DNA from: an uncultured Bacilli bacterium
GTDB lineage: Bacteria > Bacillota_I > Bacilli_A > RF39 > UBA660
Reading direction: 5' to 3'
Assembly: GCA_947626215.1 (NCBI GenBank)
Contig: CANQRJ010000058.1
Span: 1 to 8,417 of the forward strand
Length of the DNA: 8,417 nt
The notes beneath the pieces are model-generated. The model made no database searches. It saw only the letters and a program-made list of their open reading frames with translations, and was not told the DNA's origin. Below are positions 1 through 5,650 of this stretch, in pieces; position 1 is the stretch's first letter, and each line of letters opens with the position of its first letter. The position numbers and the translations under genes were made by a program.

Positions 1-14
1 GACAAGAACATATT

Positions 15-41
15 AAAAAATGGAGTGTTCTTATTACTCCA
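15..41 (-). terminator. Rho-independent terminator of the zinc-ribbon gene
   Basis: Read on the minus strand, arms TGGAGT and ACTCCA (6 bp) enclose a 9-nt loop and are followed at once by six T. The 5' arm overlaps the stop codon TAA (34-36) of the frame that continues the zinc-ribbon protein. This indicates that the gene originally ended here, not at the TAG at 393. Confidence 0.75.
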
Positions 42-399
42 TAATTGGTAATTTTATTTTTGGAAATTCCCTATATACAGGCATGGCCGTATTCAAATAT
101 TTGGTATCTATATTATTGTTTTTTAATAACTTACAGGCTTTACCTTCCGAAGTACCAGGTGTACAACTAGTTAATGTGGATGCACTCCAAAAATCATATT
201 GAGCTTCATAATTAAAATCTAATCCATATTTTGATTGATAAGAAGAGACTACTGACTCTAAAAATGTTCCTATTTTTGTGGCATCAGAATCTGTAATAGC
301 ATTTTTACCATCTTTCGTATAATAAATTAGAAAATGTTCATTATTTGATAACTTAACTTGATCAAGTTTACTTAAATTAGAATCACTATTTACTAATGC
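34..399 (-). pseudogene. Out-of-frame C-terminal domain of the zinc-ribbon membrane protein
   Basis: This is the continuation of the 393-1019 gene in the -1 frame. It is open for 121 codons from GCA (399-397) to TAA (34-36) and has no start codon or ribosome-binding site at its head. The translation looks like a real folded domain: it starts ALVNSDSNLSKLDQ, contains HFLIYYTKDG and ESVVSSYQSKYGLDF, has a possible Cys pair in SCTPGTSEGKAC, and ends PKIKLPIME. A stop (TAA, 400-402) lies immediately upstream in this frame, and the upstream frame stops at 393-395, so the crossover must fall in a few bases near 396-400. Restoring one A (GTTAAG to GTTAAAG) gives EVKALVN and a single protein of about 328 aa. 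It could be a sequencing indel in an A run, a true pseudogene, or less likely a programmed -1 shift. I recognise no family. Confidence 0.7.
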
Positions 400-1019
400 T
401 TAACTTCATAATCATTAATTTCATTATTTGAAGTTCCTACGACTCCAGTATCTTCTGAAACATTCCATTCAACATCGCTTAAAGTATATTTTTCAAATAT
501 ATACACTATTGTTTCATCTGATAATTCATGAATCATACTTCCCATTTTTTCAAAAAGCTCTCTTGGTTCATGAACATCTAATGTAGTCGATTGATATTTC
601 TCATCTATTTTACTTGTATCATAAATGGAATATGCAAATTGCATTATATAATCGTCACTTGATAAATTACCATTTTTATAATCTTCATCAATTTTTTTAG
701 TAAACGAGTTCACAGTTTGATGTTCTTTTATAGTTGAAGAAGTATCTATGGTGGTTAAATCCTCAATATCTTCAAACGGATCTTCAAATTCATTCGTTTT
801 ATTGACTATCATCACGACTCCAATAATGATTATAACTATTGCTAACAAAACACCTAAAATAATAAATAATTTTTTATTGTTTTTAATTTTTGAAGAACTA
901 GGTGGAATGGGTTTTGAATGAACAATTTCTTGTTCCACTTTTTGCGATAATTCATTTCCACAATGACTACAAAATTTATCTCCACTCACATTATCAAATC
1001 CACAATTAGGGCACTTCAA
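393..1019 (-). CDS. Zinc-ribbon, single-pass membrane protein (N-terminal part, frameshifted)
   Basis: The 208-residue open frame begins with a zinc ribbon: CPNCG at residues 3-7 and CSHCG at 17-21, giving four Cys (C3, C6, C17, C20) for one Zn. A Ser/Pro/Lys linker follows (35-50), then one strongly hydrophobic segment (about 51-72, LFIILGVLLAIVIIIIGVVM). After that comes an Asp/Glu/Thr-rich stretch and a polar domain, presumably outside the membrane. Proteins of this layout (cytoplasmic zinc ribbon, one helix, extracytoplasmic domain) are common in Firmicutes, and their roles are mostly unknown. The start is TTG at 1019; an upstream ATG (1026-1024) is followed directly by TAA. The site upstream (GAAGTG) is a weak Shine-Dalgarno. 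A remnant paralogue at 1188-1250 has a better GAGGT at the same distance from an equivalent TTG, which supports TTG as the family start. The frame stops at 393, but coding-like sequence continues in another frame, so the product is probably truncated or the sequence carries an error. Confidence 0.75.
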   Translation of the reverse strand: MKCPNCGFDNVSGDKFCSHCGNELSQKVEQEIVHSKPIPPSSSKIKNNKKLFIILGVLLAIVIIIIGVVMIVNKTNEFEDPFEDIEDLTTIDTSSTIKEHQTVNSFTKKIDEDYKNGNLSSDDYIMQFAYSIYDTSKIDEKYQSTTLDVHEPRELFEKMGSMIHELSDETIVYIFEKYTLSDVEWNVSEDTGVVGTSNNEINDYEVKH

Positions 1020-1046
1020 TTTACATCACTTCACTACGATATCTTA

Positions 1047-1063
1047 TATGTTATTATAACATA
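1047..1063 (-). promoter_or_regulatory. Palindrome over a TATAAT box upstream of the zinc-ribbon gene
   Basis: The 17-bp sequence TATGTTATTATAACATA is a perfect inverted repeat (7-bp arms, 3-bp centre). Its minus-strand reading contains a consensus -10 box, TATAAT (1058-1053), about 34 bp before the TTG start. The -35 region at normal spacing (CTGATT) is weak. The symmetry over the -10 box would suit a repressor site, but AT-rich sequence gives such palindromes by chance more often than balanced sequence. Confidence 0.4.
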
Positions 1064-1187
1064 CGTTTTTGACAAAATCAGTAAATAAATTAGTTCTTTA
1101 CATAGAGGTTTATTCCATTTTGAGAATAATTTCTTTTGAACTTTATTTTTAAAATTGTTGCACTTAAAAAGAATCAAATTTTGATTC

Positions 1188-1250
1188 TCATATACCCATT
1201 ATTACCACACTCACATTATCAAATTCACATTTAAAGCATTTCAATTTCAT
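1188..1250 (-). pseudogene. Truncated remnant of a second zinc-ribbon gene N-terminus
   Basis: Read on the minus strand from ATG 1250 this gives MKLKCFKCEFDNVSVVIMGI and a stop. The part KCFKCEFDNVSV aligns with KCPNCGFDNVSG at the start of the 393-1019 gene, and the DNA is similar across about 45 bp, including the stretch encoding FDNVS. Only the first CxxC pair survives and the match ends after VS. A GAGGT Shine-Dalgarno (1256-1252) lies 7 nt before an in-frame TTG (1244-1242) that matches the TTG start of the downstream paralogue. It looks like an ancient tandem duplicate or recombination leftover and is unlikely to make a functional protein. Confidence 0.55.
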
Positions 1251-1288
1251 TACCTCATATAATGTTATATAATAAAATTTTTAAAGCG

Positions 1289-1357
1289 AAAAGTTTTTTG
1301 GTTGAATTGGAAAAACTTTTTGGATTTAACTTTTTTTGGTTGAATTGGAAAAACTTT
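1289..1357. repeat. Two direct copies of a 26-bp segment, first copy a hairpin
   Basis: The segment TTTTTTGGTTGAATTGG plus AAAAACTTT occurs at 1294-1319 and again at 1332-1357, exactly repeated with a 38-bp period. In the first copy the flanks extend it to a perfect 10-bp inverted repeat (AAAAGTTTTT at 1289-1298, AAAAACTTTT at 1311-1320) around a 12-nt loop. The second copy has lost the matching left arm. This lies between the serS terminator and the zinc-ribbon remnant, where I see no gene. It may be a duplicated terminator-like element or a replication-slippage product. Confidence 0.7.
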
Positions 1358-1373
1358 CTTAGCTAAAGATTTT

Positions 1374-1387
1374 TGCCACTTGTGGCA
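1374..1387 (+). terminator. GC-rich dyad followed by a T run (possible plus-strand terminator)
   Basis: TGCCACTTGTGGCA is a perfect inverted repeat (GCCA/TGGC with a CTTG tetraloop, closed by T-A), and it is the most GC-rich short stretch of this region. On the plus strand it is followed by five T, and on the minus strand by five A. It therefore resembles a plus-strand terminator, yet no plus-strand gene is visible to the left, so its role is unclear. Confidence 0.35.
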
Positions 1388-1428
1388 TTTTTCTTCAATG
1401 ATATTTTACTTTATAGGTAAATAAATAT

Positions 1429-1456
1429 AAAAAAGAAGTTACAGAACTTCTTTTTA
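1429..1456 (-). terminator. Bidirectional rho-independent terminator after serS
   Basis: AAAAGAAGTT (1431-1440), loop ACAG, and AACTTCTTTT (1445-1454) form a perfect 10-bp stem. On the minus strand the stem runs into a T tract (complement of the A run 1429-1435). On the plus strand it also ends in T's, so it can act in both directions. It lies about 180 bp beyond the serS stop and is the first convincing terminator for the unit that begins at 5643. Confidence 0.8.
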
Positions 1457-1535
1457 TAAGCAACTAATCTTTTTTTGAGCTTATATCATTTTACCATTAA
1501 ATAAATAGCAAAAAAGCATGAATACTTAGGCCATT

Positions 1536-1666
1536 TTATGTTTTTTTTAATTTTTCTATAATTTGATAATATTCTAAATCTATAATGAAATGATTCGCAC
1601 AGGCTTGTTTTATACAATAAGGATTTAAAAGAACTACTTCTTTTCGATTTTCTCTTTTCCACCCAT
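1536..1666 (-). other. Start-less coding-like frame overlapping the serS 3' end
   Basis: In the frame -1 to serS, the minus strand is open from after a TAA (about 1667) to TAA at 1536-1538. The part beyond the serS stop translates to a protein-like string including NPYCIKQACA and HFIIDLEYYQIIEKLKKT. There is no ATG, GTG or TTG with a ribosome-binding site. It could be the 3' end of a lost gene that fused into the serS tail, or chance. I do not recognise the sequence. Confidence 0.25.
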
Positions 1667-2920
1667 GTATGGTTGTAATACTTTAGGGATTTTGACACTT
1701 CCATCTTCTTGTAAATTATTTTCTAGAAAAGCTATTAACATTCTAGGTGGCGCAATCACTGTATTATTTAAAGTATGAGCGTATTCTTTTTCGCCATTTT
1801 CTTTTTTATATTTTATAGATAATCTTCTTGCTTGAGCATCCGTTAAATTAGAACAAGAACAAACTTCAAAATATTTTTGTTGTCTTGGACTCCAAGCCTC
1901 AATATCACAAGAACGATATTTTAAATCGGCTAAATCGCCTGAACAACAAACCAATTTACGAACAGGAATATCTAAGCTACGAAATAACTCTACAGAATAC
2001 TGCCACATTTTGTCATACCACTCATCACTATCTTCTGGTTTACAAATGACAATCATTTCTTGTTTTTCAAATTGATGGATTCGATAAACTCCTCTTTCTT
2101 CAATTCCATGAGAACCTATTTCTTTTCGAAAACAAGGAGAATAAGAAGTCATCGTAATTGGAAGTTCACTTTCTTTTAAAATTTGATCTTTAAATTTGGC
2201 AATCATAGAATGTTCACTTGTTCCAATTAAATATAAATCTTCTCCTTCAATCTTATACATCATGTTTTCTTTTTCTTCAAAAGACATCACTCCATTTACG
2301 GCATCTCCATGAATCATAAAAGGTGGAATACAATAAGTAAATCCTTTATCAATCATAAAATCTCTTGCATAAGCAAGAACTGCCGAATGAAGTCTTGCAA
2401 TATCTCCCATTAAATAATAAAATCCTGTTCCACTTACTTTTGATGCGGCATCTTTATCAATACCGTTAAAAGATGCCATAATATCTGCATGATATGGAAT
2501 TTCAAAATTTGGCACAACAGGATCTCCAAAATGAGCTTCATCTACATTTTTAGAGTCATCTTCTCCAATTGGAACATCCTCTGCAATCATGTTTGGAATC
2601 ATCATCATTTTTTCTGTAATTTCATCATTTAGTTTAGATTCCTCTTCTTCGATATTTTCTAATTTTTGATTGATTTCAACTACTTTTTGTTTTAAAGCAT
2701 TTCCTTCTTCTTGTTTTTTTTCTCTCATCAAAAGACCTATTTGATTACTGATTTCATTTCTTTCTTGTCTTAAATTATCGCCTTCTAATTTTAATTTACG
2801 CACATTTTCATCAAGTTCAATCACTTCATCTACTAAATGTAATTTATGATCTTGAAATTTCTTTTTGATATTTTCTTTTACTAATTCTTTATTTTCTCTT
2901 ACAAATTTTCTATCTAACAT
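1634..2920 (-). CDS. serS: Seryl-tRNA synthetase
   Basis: This class II synthetase charges tRNA-Ser with serine in the cytoplasm. The 428-aa product matches the usual family length. Residues 1-105 form the N-terminal antiparallel coiled coil that grips the long variable arm of tRNA-Ser (highly charged Lys/Glu heptads, about 30-100). The catalytic core follows: the TSE loop (GTSEHS, 233-238), motif 2 FRKE (264-267), RIHQFEKQE (280-288), EVCSCSN (352-358) and motif 3 LNNTVIAPPRMLIAFLEN (384-401). The TSE loop and motif 3 differ from the textbook E. coli/Bacillus type (TAEV, NGSGLAxGR) and recall mitochondrial/archaeal forms; from memory this subtype is widespread in gut Firmicutes. I chose ATG 2920 because GGAGAG lies 8 nt upstream. 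The in-frame GTG at 2929 would sit almost on top of that site. The gene overlaps the upstream HD gene by 11 nt, so translation is probably coupled. No T-box is seen just upstream. Confidence 0.95.
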   Translation of the reverse strand: MLDRKFVRENKELVKENIKKKFQDHKLHLVDEVIELDENVRKLKLEGDNLRQERNEISNQIGLLMREKKQEEGNALKQKVVEINQKLENIEEEESKLNDEITEKMMMIPNMIAEDVPIGEDDSKNVDEAHFGDPVVPNFEIPYHADIMASFNGIDKDAASKVSGTGFYYLMGDIARLHSAVLAYARDFMIDKGFTYCIPPFMIHGDAVNGVMSFEEKENMMYKIEGEDLYLIGTSEHSMIAKFKDQILKESELPITMTSYSPCFRKEIGSHGIEERGVYRIHQFEKQEMIVICKPEDSDEWYDKMWQYSVELFRSLDIPVRKLVCCSGDLADLKYRSCDIEAWSPRQQKYFEVCSCSNLTDAQARRLSIKYKKENGEKEYAHTLNNTVIAPPRMLIAFLENNLQEDGSVKIPKVLQPYMGGKEKIEKK

Positions 2921-3395
2921 TTTCTTCACTCTCCAATTTTTCTATAATTCGTAGGTAGGCTTTAATATATTTTTCGGTTCTTTTTAAATCTTTTTGAGTA
3001 ATTTTTTTAACTCTTGTTAAATCCATATTATGAAGTAAATCTTTCATTTTAATTTCAAACGCATCTTTATTATTGGAATTAATTAAATTTTCAATATATT
3101 CTTCATAGGTATGAAACGTATTGGTAAGTAATTCTAATACATGAATGAAATCTTTGTCATACCCTAGAAGCATTAAATCTTCTTTGGTCACATTGGTGTC
3201 TTCCAATACATCATGCATTAAAGCCATCGATTTTTTTCTTTCATCTTTAAAATCTTGACTCACATGTTCCAAATGATCTAAATAATTACTATTTCCTTTA
3301 TCTAATTTTTCTTTAAATAAATTTTTCACTAATTCATAGGATCGTTCATAAAGATTTAACCCTTGATAAAAATCTAAATCTTCTTTAGAAAACAT
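2910..3395 (-). CDS. Small HD-domain phosphohydrolase, likely (p)ppGpp hydrolase-like
   Basis: The 161-aa product consists almost only of an HD domain. Expected metal ligands are H41 (in YLDHLEHVS), H61-D62 (MHDVLEDT) and D119 (KMKDLLHNM). The string HDVLED at 61-66 carries the HDxxED signature that in RelA/SpoT and Mesh1-type enzymes supports pyrophosphate removal from (p)ppGpp, and KDLLHNM matches the conserved xDRLHNM segment of that group (Arg replaced by Leu). Synthetase, TGS and ACT domains are absent, so it would be a standalone hydrolase near the size of Mesh1. Other nucleotide substrates are possible. AGGTGG lies 4 nt before ATG 3395. The gene follows the 162-aa gene after 47 bp, with no terminator between, and its last 11 nt overlap serS. 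Placement beside a tRNA synthetase fits a link to amino-acid starvation signalling, but that is inference. Confidence 0.8.
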   Translation of the reverse strand: MFSKEDLDFYQGLNLYERSYELVKNLFKEKLDKGNSNYLDHLEHVSQDFKDERKKSMALMHDVLEDTNVTKEDLMLLGYDKDFIHVLELLTNTFHTYEEYIENLINSNNKDAFEIKMKDLLHNMDLTRVKKITQKDLKRTEKYIKAYLRIIEKLESEENVR

Positions 3396-3442
3396 ACTAC
3401 CACCTACTCACATCTCTATTCTATCACTTTTTTTCGATATTT

Positions 3443-3931
3443 TTATATTTTTTTGTGGTTTTCTTGTGTTTCTAAATATTTTTTTATCAAATAAAAATTT
3501 TCTTTGCCATAATCTTCTTCTTTCATAAAAGATTTATAATTAGATAACTCTTTTTGATAAACTCCAAAATCTAAAAATTCGTAAGGCTCTTCTACTAAAG
3601 AGGATAAAACTTCTTTTTGATAATCGTTGATACTTTCTGGCATACACGCAACAAAAATAGATGATGGCGTGGGTATTTGAGGAACCATATTTAAAAGAAG
3701 GACATACCCAGATTTTCCAATTTCTAAATTGATAGTTGGATGTACTTCACTTGGATGTTCTAATAAATCTGGAATCGAAAACATTGATAAAATCTCTTTT
3801 ATTTTTGGGTCTTTTTTAGCAAGTGCTAAATAATATTCAATATGATAATTAAAACCTTTTTTCTTTTTTATAAATTGAATATCATCTTTATAAATGATAA
3901 AAAGAGCCATTCGACTTAAATCTATTTTCAT
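3443..3931 (-). CDS. Uncharacterised 162-aa protein
   Basis: I do not recognise the family. The product has no signal peptide and no membrane helix. It alternates short hydrophobic strands (RMALFIIYKDDIQF at 7-20, GYVLLLNMVP at 75-84, SIFVACMPES) with charged helices, and its tail is very Lys/Glu/Tyr-rich, so it is probably a soluble alpha/beta protein. The ATG at 3931 overlaps the stop of the DUF4186 gene as ATGA (4-nt overlap). A strong GGAGGGG lies 5 nt upstream inside the DUF4186 coding sequence, so the two are almost certainly cotranslated. Base composition matches its neighbours. It is clearly a real gene from context and ribosome-binding site; function unknown. Confidence 0.75.
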   Translation of the reverse strand: MKIDLSRMALFIIYKDDIQFIKKKKGFNYHIEYYLALAKKDPKIKEILSMFSIPDLLEHPSEVHPTINLEIGKSGYVLLLNMVPQIPTPSSIFVACMPESINDYQKEVLSSLVEEPYEFLDFGVYQKELSNYKSFMKEEDYGKENFYLIKKYLETQENHKKI

Positions 3932-4278
3932 CTATACCCCTCCATTTCTTTTTGAATCCAATCCAAAATGAGATTTACAATTTTTTCTTGTTCATCACTT
4001 GTTAATTCTCTATTTTTAGGAATGTGATGCCATTTTTCTAGACAACCACGACAACACGTCGCCGTCGCATGTTGAGCAACAAAAACAGGATGTCCTTTCC
4101 AAGGCGTTTGATGTCCATCATTTTTAGTTGGAAATATTGCTAACCTTGTTTTGATAAAATCTTTAGCATGAGACTTTATCACATCTATTTTCTTTTCATG
4201 AATATAATTTTTATCTTTTTCACTTAAATGAAACTTACTACGAAATTTTGATTTTTGTAAATTTTCTAATGTATTCAT
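3928..4278 (-). CDS. DUF4186 family protein
   Basis: The 116-aa sequence fits the DUF4186 family as I remember it: an N-terminal KFRSKFHL helix (11-18), then ND-x-HQTPWKGHPVF (53-66), AQHATATCCRGCLEKWHHIP (68-87), and a C-terminal amphipathic helix ending the protein (about 94-112). Conserved His and Cys (H63, H70, C75, C76, C79, H84) cluster and suggest a metal or redox centre, but the family has no established function. It is full length with no truncation. GAAAGGA lies about 6 nt before ATG 4278. It starts 15 nt after the ATPase stop and overlaps the next gene by 4 nt, so it belongs to the same transcript. Confidence 0.85.
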   Translation of the reverse strand: MNTLENLQKSKFRSKFHLSEKDKNYIHEKKIDVIKSHAKDFIKTRLAIFPTKNDGHQTPWKGHPVFVAQHATATCCRGCLEKWHHIPKNRELTSDEQEKIVNLILDWIQKEMEGYR

Positions 4279-4293
4279 ACAAGTCCTTTCTTT

Positions 4294-5598
4294 TTATTTT
4301 TTAATGCAAAAAACGGCATACAAAGGAACTGATTTTATTTTCTTTACTTTATCATAGCCAAAATTTTTAGAACTAACTCTGATTGAATATTTTGGTTTAT
4401 ATTTTTCTATGTAGACATTTAAACTTTTGGACTGAGTATTCGCATTGGATTTTACTTCTAATGGAATAATGCCATCATCAGTATATAATAGAAAATCTAT
4501 TTCGGCGATTCCTTCACTTTGCCAATAAAATAAAGTGTGTTCATTACAAGTGAGTGCATTTGCAACATAATTTTCTGTTATGGCACCTTTTAATAAAGAA
4601 AGACGATCTTCTATAATATCTACGGCACGAATTTCTAATAGAAAATTTAAAATTCCAACATCGCTTATAAACAATTTAAAAGTTGAAAAATCTGCGAAAC
4701 CTTTCAAAGGAATATCTGGTTTTGAAACACAGAAAGAAGTTTGTACTAAATGACTTGCTTCTAACCAATCTAATGGAAGTTCATAATCTCTTCTTTTTGC
4801 ATTTTTTTCAATCTTACTAAATTGAAATTTATTGGCAGGATTTGAAATTTGAGATGGAATAGATCGATAGGTTTTTTCGATTTTTAAATTCTCACCTGAT
4901 GTTGTATATTTTTTCATGTCATTAAAATAAGAAGTTAAAATATCGCTTAGAATACTCGTATTATATTTAATTAAATCACAAGATACATCTATAAAATTTT
5001 GAACACTTTCTGGCAAACCTCCAGTAATTAGATAATAACGATAGAATTTTAAAGCCATTTCATGAATCGGCGCGGCTAAAGGTTTATCTTCTTTATAGCT
5101 TTCTTTAATTTTTTCTATTAAAAGATTTTGATCTAGGGCCATTAAATATTCCTCAAAATCCATAGGATACATCGTAACCATTCGAACTTTACCAACAGGA
5201 AACGATTTGGAAAATCTTTTTAATTTGACTCCTAATAAAGAACCTGCCACAATGACTTTCATTTTTGGATGTTTTTCACAAAAATATTTTAATTCAGAAA
5301 TTAAACTTTCGGATTCTTGAATTTCATCAATAAATAAAATGGTATCAGGTTCTTCTAAATCCATGCCAAGCATGACTTTTAATTCATTAAATAAATCATC
5401 AGAACTTTTATTTGTTTCATATAGTTCTATAATATTTTTATCTTCTAGTAAATTGACTTTTACATAATTTTTAAATTCATTTTGACAAAATTGATCAATA
5501 ATATATGTCTTCCCAACTTGTCTTGCACCTAAAAGCATAAAAGGTTTGGTTCCATTTTCTTTCCAATCTAAAAGAGTATCATAAATTTTTCTTTTCAT
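4294..5598 (-). CDS. AAA ATPase with DUF4143 C-terminal domain
   Basis: The 434-aa product is of the AAA_14/DUF4143 type. Residues 1-150 carry the P-loop domain: Walker A GARQVGKT (24-31), Walker B ILFIDEIQ (87-94, Glu as catalytic base) and a sensor-1-like VAGSLLG (117-123). YYLITGGLPESV (188-199) is typical of the family. The C-terminal half holds the DUF4143 part, with ENYVANAL (342-349), YWQSEGIAEIDFLL (358-371) and IIPLEVKS (377-384). The acidic/Lys pattern D368, E381, K383 resembles a PD-(D/E)xK nuclease core. Cellular role is unproven; members are abundant in gut bacteria and often discussed as mobile or defence-related, which I cannot show here. A longer frame with TTG at 5643 exists, but that codon lies in the -35 box of the promoter. 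ATG 5598 has AGGTGG 5 nt upstream and starts the conserved MKRKIYD, so I chose it. Confidence 0.9.
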   Translation of the reverse strand: MKRKIYDTLLDWKENGTKPFMLLGARQVGKTYIIDQFCQNEFKNYVKVNLLEDKNIIELYETNKSSDDLFNELKVMLGMDLEEPDTILFIDEIQESESLISELKYFCEKHPKMKVIVAGSLLGVKLKRFSKSFPVGKVRMVTMYPMDFEEYLMALDQNLLIEKIKESYKEDKPLAAPIHEMALKFYRYYLITGGLPESVQNFIDVSCDLIKYNTSILSDILTSYFNDMKKYTTSGENLKIEKTYRSIPSQISNPANKFQFSKIEKNAKRRDYELPLDWLEASHLVQTSFCVSKPDIPLKGFADFSTFKLFISDVGILNFLLEIRAVDIIEDRLSLLKGAITENYVANALTCNEHTLFYWQSEGIAEIDFLLYTDDGIIPLEVKSNANTQSKSLNVYIEKYKPKYSIRVSSKNFGYDKVKKIKSVPLYAVFCIKK

Positions 5599-5614
5599 TC
5601 TACCACCTAATGGA

Positions 5615-5643
5615 AATATATCACAAATAGGTGATGTTTTCAA
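5615..5643 (-). promoter_or_regulatory. Sigma-A-type promoter of the ATPase-to-serS unit
   Basis: On the minus strand, TTGAAA (5643-5638), a spacer of exactly 17 bp and TATATT (5620-5615) form a good housekeeping promoter. Transcription would start near 5608, leaving an untranslated leader of only about 10 nt that still contains AGGTGG before ATG 5598. Within the spacer the sequence ATCACCTATTTGTGAT is a dyad (5-bp arms), a plausible operator. Confidence 0.65.
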
Positions 5644-5650
5644 TATTTTT

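Noticed and set aside
20..202. 60-codon open frame on the plus strand
   Set aside because: It starts inside the terminator hairpin and runs antisense to the better-supported minus-strand continuation of the zinc-ribbon protein; it has no ribosome-binding site.
1486..1704. 72-codon minus-strand open frame overlapping the serS end
   Set aside because: It begins inside serS in another frame, has no ribosome-binding site, and its translation is AT-composition noise.
2921..2929. GTG start for serS three codons upstream of ATG 2920
   Set aside because: The GGAGAG ribosome-binding site touches the GTG, leaving no spacing, and SerRS proteins of this subtype begin MLDxK.
4294..5598. ATPase plus unknown neighbours considered as a new defence system
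   Set aside because: The ATPase is a common family, the neighbours show no nuclease, toxin or sensor signature, and the unit runs into serS; nothing in the sequence supports defence.
5599..5643. TTG-started N-terminal extension of the ATPase
   Set aside because: The TTG lies in the -35 box of a good promoter, while ATG 5598 has its own Shine-Dalgarno and begins the conserved part of the family.
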